A DNA stretch of 64,000 bases, taken from positions 1 through 64,000 of the forward strand of contig JAEEGS010000038.1 of the NCBI GenBank assembly GCA_016280445.1. The letters run 5' to 3'. The position numbers and the translations under genes were made by a program. The notes under the pieces were generated by a model. That model saw nothing but the letters and a program-made list of their open reading frames with translations, was not told the DNA's origin and did no database searches. This stretch comes from Bacteroidaceae bacterium (GTDB lineage Bacteria; Bacteroidota; Bacteroidia; Bacteroidales; Bacteroidaceae). Positions 43,544 through 51,774 of the stretch are shown here, piece after piece; within the stretch, counting starts at the first letter, position 1; each line of letters opens with the position of its first letter.

Positions 43544-44433
43544 CCTTTCAACTCCGCAAATCCCTCACCATACACTCCTTCTGCCTTTGTTTGTGAGATG
43601 AAGGCTGTGGGGTCGATAGCCTTAACCAATCGGAAGAGAGCCACCGACTGGTTTTTCTTAGCCACCACCATCAGCACACTGACAGGTTGTCCACTATAAC
43701 ATCCTGTACCAGGCAGCAGCGTGGCAGAACGATCCATCTCCTTGCTGATGGCCTCGTAGATTTCCTGCGGATGCTTGGTGATGATGAAGAACTGAACGGA
43801 TTGCTGTACATAGTTCATCACGTAGTCGAGCACCATGTTGCACACAAACATGTCGACAAAGCCGAACGCCAAACGTTGCCAGTCGTGAAGGAGTGGATAA
43901 GAGGCACTGACGATGAATATGTCGAGGTAGAGCAACATGCGTCCAAGGCTGATGTGCTTGTATTTGTTCACCACAGCGGCGATGATGTCCACACCACCCG
44001 TGCTGCCCTGATGCAGAAAACATTGTGCCAAACCCATGCCACAAATCGAAGAGCCAAAGATAACCGCCATGAAGCCTTGATCTTCACCCAAGTAGCGAGG
44101 AAGTTTGGTCACACCTTCTCCTGCGTTGGTCAATAAGAAACGTTGTAACGCCCACAGAAAGAAGGTGAGCACCAACACGGCGTAGATGGTCTTGACACAG
44201 AACTTCAACCCCAATATCTTCAATGCGCCTATCAGCAGCAGCGCATTGGCAATGAGGTAGGACACCTGCATTTCCAGGCCTGTCGTGTAGTAGATCAAGG
44301 CCGAGATACCTGTCAATCCCCCCGAAGGAATTTCGTAGGGTAACAGAAAGACCGTCCACCCAATCGCATAGAGGAGCAGTCCGAAAGTGATGAAGAGATA
44401 ATCCTCCACCTCATGTTTCCAGTCAATCCTCAT
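43540..44433 (-). CDS. YitT-family membrane protein
   Basis: 297 residues from the ATG at 44433. Five or six hydrophobic helices fill the N-terminal 200 residues, with the family motifs [40 protein letters not shown] and [11 protein letters not shown]. The cytoplasmic C-terminal DUF2179 domain ([34 protein letters not shown]) is a ferredoxin-like, possibly ligand-binding module. A transport role is presumed but the substrate is unknown. It overlaps the end of recA by 11 bases and ends four bases into the end of the convergent pseudokinase gene. Confidence 0.9.
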   Translation of the reverse strand: MRIDWKHEVEDYLFITFGLLLYAIGWTVFLLPYEIPSGGLTGISALIYYTTGLEMQVSYLIANALLLIGALKILGLKFCVKTIYAVLVLTFFLWALQRFLLTNAGEGVTKLPRYLGEDQGFMAVIFGSSICGMGLAQCFLHQGSTGGVDIIAAVVNKYKHISLGRMLLYLDIFIVSASYPLLHDWQRLAFGFVDMFVCNMVLDYVMNYVQQSVQFFIITKHPQEIYEAISKEMDRSATLLPGTGCYSGQPVSVLMVVAKKNQSVALFRLVKAIDPTAFISQTKAEGVYGEGFAELKG

Positions 44434-45487
44434 TCTCTTCCGCTGTCGAAGATGGCACGAAGTCATTGCCAGAGATCTTGGCCAAGATTTTCTTCTCGAT
44501 TTCTTCAGCCAGTTCGGGGTTATCAATCATCAGTTGCTTCGTGGCGTCGCGGCCCTGTGCCAGACGGGTGCCTTCGTAACTGAACCAACTGCCGCTCTTC
44601 TGGATGATGCCGGCATCCACACCAAGGTCGACGATTTCGCCGCTCTTGCTGATGCCCTCTCCATACATGATGTCGAACTCACAGCGGCGGAATGGAGGTG
44701 CCACCTTGTTCTTCACAATCTTCACTTTGGTGAGGTTGCCCAGTATCTCATCGCCGTTCTTGATAGGTGTGCTCTTGCGCACGTCGATGCGCACACTGGC
44801 GTAGAACTTCAGGGCATTGCCGCCTGTGGTGGTTTCGGGATTGCCGAACATCACACCAATCTTCTCGCGCAACTGGTTGATGAAGATGCACGTGGTGTTC
44901 GTCTTGTTGATGGTGCCTGTGAGTTTGCGCAGCGCCTGGCTCATCAGACGGGCATGCAAGCCCACCTTGCTGTCGCCCATGTCGCCCTCAATCTCTGCTT
45001 TGGGTGTCAGGGCTGCCACCGAGTCAATCACGATGATGTCCACCGCACTCGAACGGATGAGTTGGTCGGCAATCTCCAACGCCTGTTCGCCGTTGTCTGG
45101 CTGGCTGATGAGCAGGTTGTTGATGTCCACACCCAACTTCTCTGCATAGAAGCGGTCGAACGCGTGCTCTGCATCGATGAAGGCAGCCACACCGCCTCCC
45201 TTCTGGCACTCTGCGATGGCGTGAATGGCCAACGTGGTCTTACCTGACGACTCAGGGCCGAAAATCTCGATGATGCGTCCCTTGGGGTAGCCACCCACAC
45301 CCAGTGCGGCGTTCAAGCCGATGGAACCCGATGGAATCACATCGATATGCTCAATGTTCTCATCGCCCATCTTCATGATAGCGCCCTTGCCAAAACTCTT
45401 CTCTATTTTTTCCATCGCAGCCTGCAATGCCTTCATTTTCTGCTGCTGTGGAGTCAAATTAGCGTCTTCTTTCAGTGTCTTTGCCAT
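44423..45487 (-). CDS. recA: Recombinase RecA
   Basis: 354 residues, full length. It forms filaments on single-stranded DNA, drives strand exchange and promotes LexA-type cleavage. Walker A GPESSGKT is at 77-84, Walker [13 protein letters not shown] follows, then the L1/L2 DNA loops ([20 protein letters not shown] and [13 protein letters not shown]). The C-terminus is acidic (STAEENED). It lies 33 bases after the carboxynorspermidine-dehydrogenase-like gene and overlaps the YitT gene, so all three are one operon. RecA activity could trigger self-cleavage of the S24 protein of the nearby island. Confidence 0.98.
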   Translation of the reverse strand: MAKTLKEDANLTPQQQKMKALQAAMEKIEKSFGKGAIMKMGDENIEHIDVIPSGSIGLNAALGVGGYPKGRIIEIFGPESSGKTTLAIHAIAECQKGGGVAAFIDAEHAFDRFYAEKLGVDINNLLISQPDNGEQALEIADQLIRSSAVDIIVIDSVAALTPKAEIEGDMGDSKVGLHARLMSQALRKLTGTINKTNTTCIFINQLREKIGVMFGNPETTTGGNALKFYASVRIDVRKSTPIKNGDEILGNLTKVKIVKNKVAPPFRRCEFDIMYGEGISKSGEIVDLGVDAGIIQKSGSWFSYEGTRLAQGRDATKQLMIDNPELAEEIEKKILAKISGNDFVPSSTAEENED

Positions 45488-45520
45488 AAATTATATAAGT
45501 TTTAAGATTTTTCAATTTGC

Positions 45521-46762
45521 TCAGAGTTCCAAATCTCCGTCGAAGATTTCATGCCAGGGAAGTCCTTGCGTGTTCAACTGCTCCATGAATGGGTCGGGGT
45601 CGAACTCTTCCACGTTCCACACGCCCGCACGCTTCCAAATGCCCTGCATGAACAGTTTCGCGCCAATCATCGCGGGCACACCTGTCGTGTAGCTGACGCC
45701 CTGCATGCCCGTCTCTTCGTAGGCGGCACGGTGCGAGCAGTTGTTGTACACGTAGTAGGTGCGCTCCTTGCCGTCCTTGATGCCTCGGATGCGGCAGCCG
45801 ATGGAGGTCTGACCTTCGTAGTTCTCGCCCAGTTCCTGCGGGTTGGGGAGCACCGCCTTGAGGAACTGCAAGGGCACAATCTTCACCTTCACAGGGCCGC
45901 TGCCGTCTGCCGCCTCTGCCGTGTATTCGATTTCGTCGATGCGCGACATGCCAATGTTCTGAATCACATCCAGATGCTTTAGGTATTGCTCGCCGAAGGT
46001 CATCCAGAAACGGGCACGCTTGATGGTCGGATAATTCTTCACCAGCGACTCAATCTCCTCGTGATGCAGCAGGTACGATTCCTTCGGGCCAATCTCGGGA
46101 TAGGTGAGGGGCTTGTGAATCTCCAGCGGTTCCGTCTCCACCCACTGCCCGTTCTCCCAGTAGAGTCCCTTCTGGGTGATTTCGCGGATGTTGATTTCGG
46201 GGTTGAAGTTGGTGGCGAACGCCTTGTGGTGGTCACCTGCGTTGCAATCCACGATGTCGAGATACTGAATCTCGTCGAAGTGGTGCTTGGCAGCGTATGC
46301 TGTGTAGATGCTCGTCACACCTGGGTCGAAGCCGCAGCCGAGGATGGCGGTCAGCCCTGCCTGCTCAAACCGCTCCTTGAAGGCCCATTGCCAGGAGTAT
46401 TCGAAGTGCGCCTCGTCCTTTGGCTCATAGTTCGCCGTGTCCAGATAGCTCACACCGCTCTGCAGGCAAGCCTCCATGATGGTCAAGTCCTGATAGGGCA
46501 GTGCCAAGTTCATCACGAGGTCGGGCTTGTAGCTGTTGAAGAGCGCCACCAGTTCGGGCACATTGTCGGCATCCACCTGCGCTGTCTTGATGCTTCCGGC
46601 AGGCACCAGCCCCTTGTCTTCAATCGCTTTTGCCAACGCCTTGCACTTCGATTCCGTGCGGCTGGCAATCATGATGTCCGTAAACACGTCGCTGTTCTGA
46701 GCGACCTTATGTGCAGCCACCGAGGCAACGCCTCCTGCACCAATAATCAAAACTTTTCCCAT
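45521..46762 (-). CDS. Saccharopine-dehydrogenase-family enzyme, carboxynorspermidine dehydrogenase type
   Basis: 413 residues from the ATG at 46762. The N-terminal Rossmann domain reads KVLIIGAGGVASVAAHKV. LALPYQDLTIMEACL, YLDTANYEP and GCGFDPGVTSIYTAYA are the blocks of the carboxynorspermidine / carboxyspermidine dehydrogenase (LYS1-like) family. The enzyme reductively condenses a diamine with aspartate semialdehyde in the alternative polyamine pathway; Bacteroidales use this route for spermidine. The decarboxylase partner is not in the window. First gene of the recA operon. Confidence 0.9.
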   Translation of the reverse strand: MGKVLIIGAGGVASVAAHKVAQNSDVFTDIMIASRTESKCKALAKAIEDKGLVPAGSIKTAQVDADNVPELVALFNSYKPDLVMNLALPYQDLTIMEACLQSGVSYLDTANYEPKDEAHFEYSWQWAFKERFEQAGLTAILGCGFDPGVTSIYTAYAAKHHFDEIQYLDIVDCNAGDHHKAFATNFNPEINIREITQKGLYWENGQWVETEPLEIHKPLTYPEIGPKESYLLHHEEIESLVKNYPTIKRARFWMTFGEQYLKHLDVIQNIGMSRIDEIEYTAEAADGSGPVKVKIVPLQFLKAVLPNPQELGENYEGQTSIGCRIRGIKDGKERTYYVYNNCSHRAAYEETGMQGVSYTTGVPAMIGAKLFMQGIWKRAGVWNVEEFDPDPFMEQLNTQGLPWHEIFDGDLEL

Positions 46763-46789
46763 ATTGCTTAGATGTATAGATTGATGGTG

Positions 46790-46797
46790 CAAAGATA
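46790..46797 (-). promoter_or_regulatory. Probable -7 box of the recA operon
   Basis: On the minus strand TATCTTTG followed by C, 27 bases before the ATG. The -33 region (GGTTC) is a poor match. Confidence 0.5.
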
Positions 46798-46930
46798 CGA
46801 AAATTTCGGAGAAGTGAACCATAAACCCCATTTATTTTGGCGATTTGTGTTTCTTTTCTGGTGTGGCCAAGGCTCGTAGGTCTTTTTTCTCTTTTGATGC
46901 AACCGACAGCATCAAAAGGTGAGCGGAGGA

Positions 46931-47063
46931 AGGATACGCAGAGCCACCCATACCTCGATGGCGTATCCTCCTTTTCGGTTGTTCCACTGCCTCAAAGACG
47001 GTGTGACTCACACCGACCACCCCGGTGTGACTCAGACCGCCACCCTCGGTGTGACTCACACCG
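46931..47063. repeat. Hairpin plus three palindromic repeats at 24-bp period
   Basis: CGGTGTGACTCACACCG occurs at 46999-47015, with one mismatch at 47023-47039 and again at 47047-47063. The starts are exactly 24 bp apart, and each unit is itself an inverted repeat (CGGTGTG/CACACCG). A 9-bp stem AGGATACGC/GCGTATCCT (46931-46939, 46961-46969) precedes them. I see no gene in 46763-47140. Confidence 0.8.
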
Positions 47064-47140
47064 TTTTGGAGGTGCTTCAGTAGCCTTGCATGTGGAATTG
47101 CAATAGAGTAAAAGGTGATACACGAAGTGCCGTTTCGCCA

Positions 47141-48214
47141 TCACTTGCACAGGATTCGTTCCTTTGCCTCGTCGAGCAGGGCAAAGAGTTCCTCTTGCGT
47201 TTCGGCACGAAGAATCTTGATGCGGGTTTGGCGGAAATCGGGGATGCCCTTAAAGAGAGGGCTGTTGGCGAGATGACGGCGCACGTGCATGATGCCGCCG
47301 AGTTCTGTGCGCTTGCGCTCCTTCAGGGCATTGTCCTCGCGCAGGGAATATTCGACACTCTTCTGCACCTGGCGTTTGAGGACAGCCATCTTCCAGTCGA
47401 GGGTCATGGTGTCGTCGTGCCTGCCGGTGTCGAGATAGGTGCGCACATCCTTGAAGAGCCACGGTTGCCCGAACGTGGCACGACCAATCATGACGGCATC
47501 GACACCATAGTTTTCGAAGGCCTTGGCGGCCTGCTCGGCGGTGCAGATGTCGCCATTGCCGATGATGGGGATATGAATACGCGGTGAAACCTTCACCTGC
47601 CCGATGAGTGTCCAGTCGGCTTCACCCTGATACATCTGGCTGCGTGTGCGCCCGTGAATGGTGAGCGCCTCGATGCCGCAGTCTTGCAGCCTCTCGGCCA
47701 ACTCTAAGATGAAGGGGGTCTTTTCTTCTGTGGCACGATGCCATTCGGATGGAAGTTCGTAAAGTGAAGGGACGTCCCATCCGAGGCGTGTCTTCACGGT
47801 GACGGGGATGGCGACAGCCTTGACCACCTCGCGGGTGATGTCGAGCATCAACTGCGGTGTCTTCAGCATGCCGGCGCCTGCTCCTTTGCCTGCCACCTTC
47901 TTCACGGGACAGCCAAAATTGATGTCGAGAATGTCGGGGTGCGCCTCGCTCTCCACAATCTTGGCGGCCTCCACCATGCTCGCCACATCGCGGCCGTAAA
48001 TCTGGATGGCCACAGGGCGTTCGCGGTCGTCCACACGAATCTTTTCCAGCGAGCGGTTCACGTTGCGGATGAGGGCATCGGCACTCACAAATTCGGAATA
48101 GACCATGCTTGCCCCGAACTCTTTGCACAAAAGGCGAAAAGCCTGATCTGTCACGTCCTCCATGGGCGCCAACAGAACAGGCTTGTCACCTAGATTGATG
48201 TTTCTGATTTTCAC
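47141..48214 (-). CDS. dusB: tRNA-dihydrouridine synthase
   Basis: 357 residues, an FMN-dependent enzyme that reduces uridine in the tRNA D-loop. The TIM-barrel motifs are clear: LLAPMEDVTDQAFR near the N-terminus, the active-site DINFGCPVKKVAGKGAGAG with its Cys, TVKTRLGW, HGRTRSQMYQG and IPIIGNGDI. The small helical C-terminal domain is present. The start is GTG at 48214, three bases after the rubredoxin stop, giving tight coupling to the rubrerythrin-rubredoxin pair. Assignment to DusB rather than another Dus paralogue is by overall resemblance. Confidence 0.92.
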   Translation of the reverse strand: MKIRNINLGDKPVLLAPMEDVTDQAFRLLCKEFGASMVYSEFVSADALIRNVNRSLEKIRVDDRERPVAIQIYGRDVASMVEAAKIVESEAHPDILDINFGCPVKKVAGKGAGAGMLKTPQLMLDITREVVKAVAIPVTVKTRLGWDVPSLYELPSEWHRATEEKTPFILELAERLQDCGIEALTIHGRTRSQMYQGEADWTLIGQVKVSPRIHIPIIGNGDICTAEQAAKAFENYGVDAVMIGRATFGQPWLFKDVRTYLDTGRHDDTMTLDWKMAVLKRQVQKSVEYSLREDNALKERKRTELGGIMHVRRHLANSPLFKGIPDFRQTRIKILRAETQEELFALLDEAKERILCK

Positions 48215-48217
48215 AGG

Positions 48218-48376
48218 TTATGCCTCCGAAAATTCGCTTTTACCTACACCACAAAGTGGGCACTCGAAATCTTCAGGAAGGTCTTCAAATGCTGTACCTG
48301 GCTCAATGCCACCTTCTGGATAACCTACCTCTGGGTCATACTCCCATCCGCAGGTGTCGCATACATACTTCTTCAT
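48218..48376 (-). CDS. Rubredoxin
   Basis: 52 residues: [18 protein letters not shown] at the start and [15 protein letters not shown] at the end. The two CxxCG knuckles bind one iron, with the usual Tyr, Pro and Phe core residues and normal length. It carries electrons, here most likely to the rubrerythrin encoded two bases upstream, for peroxide and oxygen detoxification in an anaerobe. The stop is three bases before the dusB GTG. Confidence 0.95.
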   Translation of the reverse strand: MKKYVCDTCGWEYDPEVGYPEGGIEPGTAFEDLPEDFECPLCGVGKSEFSEA

Positions 48377-48378
48377 AA

Positions 48379-48942
48379 TCATTTAAAGAATCTATTATAC
48401 AATCCTTGGAAACCTGCACCGTGACGTGCTTCGTCCTTAGCCATCTCGTGCACCGTGTCGTGGATAGCGTCGAGGTTCAACTTCTTAGCCACCTTCGCAA
48501 TTTCCAGTTTGCCAGCACAAGCACCTTCCTCGGCCTCCATGCGCTTCTTCAGGTTGGTCTTGGTGTCCCACACCATCTCACCGAGCAGTTCTGCAAAGCG
48601 AGAAGCGTGGTCAGCCTCCTCGAAAGCATAGCGACGGAACGCCTCTGCCACTTCTGGATAGCCTTCACGGTCGGCTTGGCGGCTCATGGCCAGATACATA
48701 CCGACTTCAGAGCACTCACCTACGAAGTGGTCTTTCAAGCCCTGAAGCACGAAAGCACCTTCTTCGCCTTCTGGAATTGCCTTGGCAACACCGAGTTCGT
48801 GTTCACAAGCAAACTGCAAACCATCGGTCTCCTCCTTCAGTTTGAACTTAGATCCTGGAACTTTGCACTGAGGACATTTCTCTGGAGGGTTCTCGCCCTC
48901 ATACACATACCCACATACGGGGCATACCCATTTTTTAGCCAT
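48379..48942 (-). CDS. Rubrerythrin (reverse type, N-terminal rubredoxin domain)
   Basis: 187 residues. The N-terminal rubredoxin-like domain has [12 protein letters not shown] and CPQCKVPG. The C-terminal ferritin-like four-helix domain carries di-iron ligands in [32 protein letters not shown] and [12 protein letters not shown]. Domain order is reversed relative to classical rubrerythrin. It reduces hydrogen peroxide with electrons from rubredoxin. First gene of a rubrerythrin-rubredoxin-dusB operon with a strong promoter at 49040-49070. Confidence 0.95.
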   Translation of the reverse strand: MAKKWVCPVCGYVYEGENPPEKCPQCKVPGSKFKLKEETDGLQFACEHELGVAKAIPEGEEGAFVLQGLKDHFVGECSEVGMYLAMSRQADREGYPEVAEAFRRYAFEEADHASRFAELLGEMVWDTKTNLKKRMEAEEGACAGKLEIAKVAKKLNLDAIHDTVHEMAKDEARHGAGFQGLYNRFFK

Positions 48943-49039
48943 AAATGTTAGAGTTTAAGGGTTAGTAATATATTTTATCGTAAAGCATCTCCCGTTTGTT
49001 TCCACCAATCATTGGATGGTGGCGGAAAATCTCAGAGTT

Positions 49040-49070
49040 GCAAAGGTAATGCAAATAGCCCATCTTCCAA
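49040..49070 (-). promoter_or_regulatory. Promoter of the rubrerythrin operon
   Basis: On the minus strand TTTG (49070-49067), 19 bases, TACCTTTG (49047-49040); leader of about 95 bases. Confidence 0.82.
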
Positions 49071-49179
49071 AACTTTTTCTCGAAATTTTTCTTTTCCTCT
49101 CAAAAAAGTTCAGTTACAGCCCCTTTGCAACACTCCTTTTTCCAGAAAAGAGAGTTTTTGGCAATCGGAAAGAGGTGAA

Positions 49180-50004
49180 TCAGTTGAGTGTGATGTGCTG
49201 GGCAGTGACCTCTTCGTGGAGGAAGAGGCTGGCAGATTCGCGGAACTTGGTGGCTGATTCGGTGGTGAAGTATTGGCAAGTGCCACCGCGAGTGAGCCGC
49301 TGGTCCATTTTGGAGTGGCGACGAAGATAGTCCTCAAGGCTGGTGGCGATGTATTGACCTTGGGGAATGATGGTGATGCCGCTGGGAAGGTAGCGACGGA
49401 TTTTGTCGAGAAGCAGCGGATAGTGGGTGCATCCGAGGATGATGGTGTCGATGAGCGGATCCTGGGCAAGGAGTTTGTCGATGGAGTCCTTGACGAAGTA
49501 ATCGGCACCAGGTTTGTCGAACTCGTTGTTCTCGACCAGAGGCACCCACATGGGGCAGGCTTGGCCCACGATGGTGCTTTCGGGATAGAGTTTCTCTATC
49601 TCCAGATTGTAGGAACGGGAAAGGATGGTTCCCTCGGTGGCCAGCACACCGATGTGGTGGGTGTGGGAAAGTTCTCCGACCACTTCGGCAGTCGGTCGGA
49701 TGACACCGAGCACACGGCGGTCGGGTGCATGCTCGGGCAGGTAGTTCTGCTGGATGGAACGCAGGGCTTTGGCGGAGGCTGTGTTGCAGCCGAGGATGAC
49801 GAGCGGACAACCAAACTCGAAAAGTTTTTGGACGGCTTGCAGGGTGAACTCATACACAACATCAAAAGAACGCGTACCATAAGGTGCGCGTGCGTTGTCG
49901 CCAAGATAGATGTAGTCGTATTGAGGCATGCGTTGGCGAATGCCATCAAGAATGGTCAAACCGCCATAGCCAGAATCGAAGACACCAATGGAACCCTGCT
50001 TCAT
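49180..50004 (-). CDS. murI: Glutamate racemase
   Basis: 274 residues, complete. It makes D-glutamate for peptidoglycan. The two catalytic cysteines lie in LVILGCNTASAKA and IILGCTHYPLLL. The N-terminus IGVFDSGYGGLTIL and the IYLGDNARAPYG block are canonical. It is the last gene of the envelope operon, 14 bases after a Skp-like gene. It is a paralogue of the fragment at 3-266; the two share the IPQGQYIA and RGGTCQYFTTES ends but differ at many positions, so this is not a recent duplication. Confidence 0.97.
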   Translation of the reverse strand: MKQGSIGVFDSGYGGLTILDGIRQRMPQYDYIYLGDNARAPYGTRSFDVVYEFTLQAVQKLFEFGCPLVILGCNTASAKALRSIQQNYLPEHAPDRRVLGVIRPTAEVVGELSHTHHIGVLATEGTILSRSYNLEIEKLYPESTIVGQACPMWVPLVENNEFDKPGADYFVKDSIDKLLAQDPLIDTIILGCTHYPLLLDKIRRYLPSGITIIPQGQYIATSLEDYLRRHSKMDQRLTRGGTCQYFTTESATKFRESASLFLHEEVTAQHITLN

Positions 50005-50018
50005 GTTGTACGATGAAT

Positions 50019-50582
50019 TTACTTGATGCCCAGTTGAATGAGCACCGCGTCGGTGCAGTTCTCAGCCTCGCCGTTGCTACTGATGTAGGGGTAGGCATTG
50101 GCATCAGTGTTGAGCACGTAGGCATAGTTGTGCTTTTTGCCCACGGCTTGAATGGCCTCGTTCAGCCGGTTGCGGACAGGTTCCATAAGTTCTGCCTCGG
50201 CTTTGGTGAGGAGTTCCTGCGCCTCTTGCTTGAACTGCATGCTTTGTTGCATGAGCAGTTGCAGTTCTTTCTGCCGCTTGAGCATGATGTTTTCGGGGAA
50301 TGAGCGCTGTCCGTCAATATATTCGGCAAACTTTTTGGAGAAGTCCTGCTCTGCGCGTTGCATTTCCTGATCGTAACTCTTCTTGAGTTCAGTGAGGCTC
50401 TTCATGGCCTGAGCATATTCAGGCATGGCTTTCATCACGTCCTCATAGGAGAGATATCCGAAGTGCTGGGGCTTGATGACCACCTGCTGAGGGGCTGCGG
50501 TGGAAACAGTTGGCACTGTTTCTTGTGCCGGCAGGATGCTGGCGCAAGAAAACAGTGCTATCAATGTGAGAAGATTCTTCAT
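50019..50582 (-). CDS. Skp/OmpH-family periplasmic chaperone (third copy)
   Basis: 187 residues from the ATG at 50582, which starts a good signal peptide (LLTLIALFSCASILPAQ). Like its two neighbours it has the OmpH plan: a short beta strand FGYLSYEDVMKAMPEYA, a long helical arm rich in Gln, Glu and Lys (LKKSYDQEMQRAEQDF), then a returning helix and a final strand NYAYVLNTDANAYPYIS. Skp-type trimers hold unfolded outer-membrane proteins for BamA. It is the most divergent of the three copies, with a Thr/Val/Pro linker after the signal. It ends 14 bases before murI. Confidence 0.85.
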   Translation of the reverse strand: MKNLLTLIALFSCASILPAQETVPTVSTAAPQQVVIKPQHFGYLSYEDVMKAMPEYAQAMKSLTELKKSYDQEMQRAEQDFSKKFAEYIDGQRSFPENIMLKRQKELQLLMQQSMQFKQEAQELLTKAEAELMEPVRNRLNEAIQAVGKKHNYAYVLNTDANAYPYISSNGEAENCTDAVLIQLGIK

Positions 50583-50660
50583 AGATGATATTTGTTTCAT
50601 TGTACGAAGAGTCAATCGGCCAGTTTAGGTGTTGTGGCCAATCGTTAGTGGAACCCTAAG

Positions 50661-51149
50661 TTATTTGCTGACCTTGGCCTTCACCTGATCGGTGAGGTCG
50701 TTGGCTCCAGCGCCTACATAAGCGATGCCGCTGATAGGGAGAACGTAGGTGTAAGAACCTGCTACAGCCACTTCCTTGATGGCATCAAGAATCTTGCCCA
50801 TGATTTCGTTCTGCTTAGTGGAAGACACGCGCTGCAACTCCTGTGAGCAGGTCTGGTCAAACTGCTGCAGTGCCTCGTAGTCTTTCCGGAGTTCCTCTTC
50901 GCGGAAAGAGCGGAGAGCCTCAGAAAGACCATCCTTTTCCTTCTCATAGGCCTCGGCCTTGGTTTGGAAAGCACTCTTCTTGCGCTCCAATTCCTCGTCA
51001 AACTGTTTTTGAAGGTTTTGAATCTCTGTCTGGAGTGCAGTAACCTCAGGCATAACCTTGGCTACTTCGTCAATGTCTACGTGTCCAATTTTCTGTGCGA
51101 ACATGGTCATTGGCAGCGCCAAGAGCATCGCAAAAATAAATTTCTTCAT
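50661..51149 (-). CDS. Skp/OmpH-family periplasmic chaperone (second copy)
   Basis: 162 residues. Signal peptide MKKFIFAMLLALPMTMFAQ, then KIGHVDIDEVAKVMPEVTAL, two long helices with heptad spacing (FDEELERKKSAFQTKAEAYE and EEELRKDYEALQQF), and the closing YTYVLPISGIAYVG strand. It is a jellyfish-shaped trimeric chaperone in the known family, which escorts outer-membrane proteins across the periplasm. Same operon and orientation as bamA, 48 bases after the previous copy. Confidence 0.9.
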   Translation of the reverse strand: MKKFIFAMLLALPMTMFAQKIGHVDIDEVAKVMPEVTALQTEIQNLQKQFDEELERKKSAFQTKAEAYEKEKDGLSEALRSFREEELRKDYEALQQFDQTCSQELQRVSSTKQNEIMGKILDAIKEVAVAGSYTYVLPISGIAYVGAGANDLTDQVKAKVSK

Positions 51150-51197
51150 TGTTATTGTTCTTTTGTTTGTTAATAATTGGTTTTTCTATTTGGAGGA

Positions 51198-51710
51198 TTA
51201 GTGGGCATACCCCAGTTTGGTAAGCACTTCTTCGCTAATGTCAATTTTGGGTGAGGCATAGATGATGCTTCCACCTGATGCGCGGTCAAGCACCAGTTGA
51301 TAACCCTTCTGGTCGCAGATGTCTTTGACAGCGTTGTAAATCTCGTCTTGGATGGGAGCAAGAAGGCTCTGACGCTTCTTGTAGAGTTCGCCTTCGCTGC
51401 CGAAGTATTTCTTTTTCAGGTCGCTGGCCTCTTTCTCTTTAGCCATGATGGCCTCTTCCGCTTTGTTTTTCTGGGCATCGGAGAGAAAGACTGATTCTGA
51501 CTGATACTTCTTGTATAGCGCTTCGGCTTCGCTGAGCAATGCTTCCACTTCACCTTCCCAACGTCTGGACACTTGGTTGAGTTGTTCGTTAGCACGCTCA
51601 TAGGCCGGGATATTCTTCAGAATATACTCCATGTCGACGAGAGCATACTTTTGTGCGTTGGCAGCGATAGATGCCAAAAGCACGGTCATGGTCAATAAAA
51701 GCTTTTTCAT
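51198..51710 (-). CDS. Skp/OmpH-family periplasmic chaperone (first copy)
   Basis: 170 residues; the ATG at 51710 begins the signal peptide MKKLLLTMTVLLASIAANAQ and upstream starts are rejected. The mature chain KYALVDMEYILKNIPAYERA is the standard OmpH beginning. Two helical arms follow (LLSEAEALYKKYQSE and MAKEKEASDLKKKYFGSEGE), then KGYQLVLDRASGGSIIYA. This is the copy closest to bamA (64-base gap) and closest to the family consensus. It delivers nascent outer-membrane proteins to the BAM machine. Confidence 0.92.
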   Translation of the reverse strand: MKKLLLTMTVLLASIAANAQKYALVDMEYILKNIPAYERANEQLNQVSRRWEGEVEALLSEAEALYKKYQSESVFLSDAQKNKAEEAIMAKEKEASDLKKKYFGSEGELYKKRQSLLAPIQDEIYNAVKDICDQKGYQLVLDRASGGSIIYASPKIDISEEVLTKLGYAH

Positions 51711-51774
51711 ATTTTGGAGTTTTAATAGGTTTAAACGGATGGGCTGAGGAGAATCTCGCTCAGCGCATGGCTGG

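Noticed and set aside
46999..47063. CRISPR-like array
   Set aside because: Units are 17 bp, spacers only 7 bp, three copies, and no cas genes are present.
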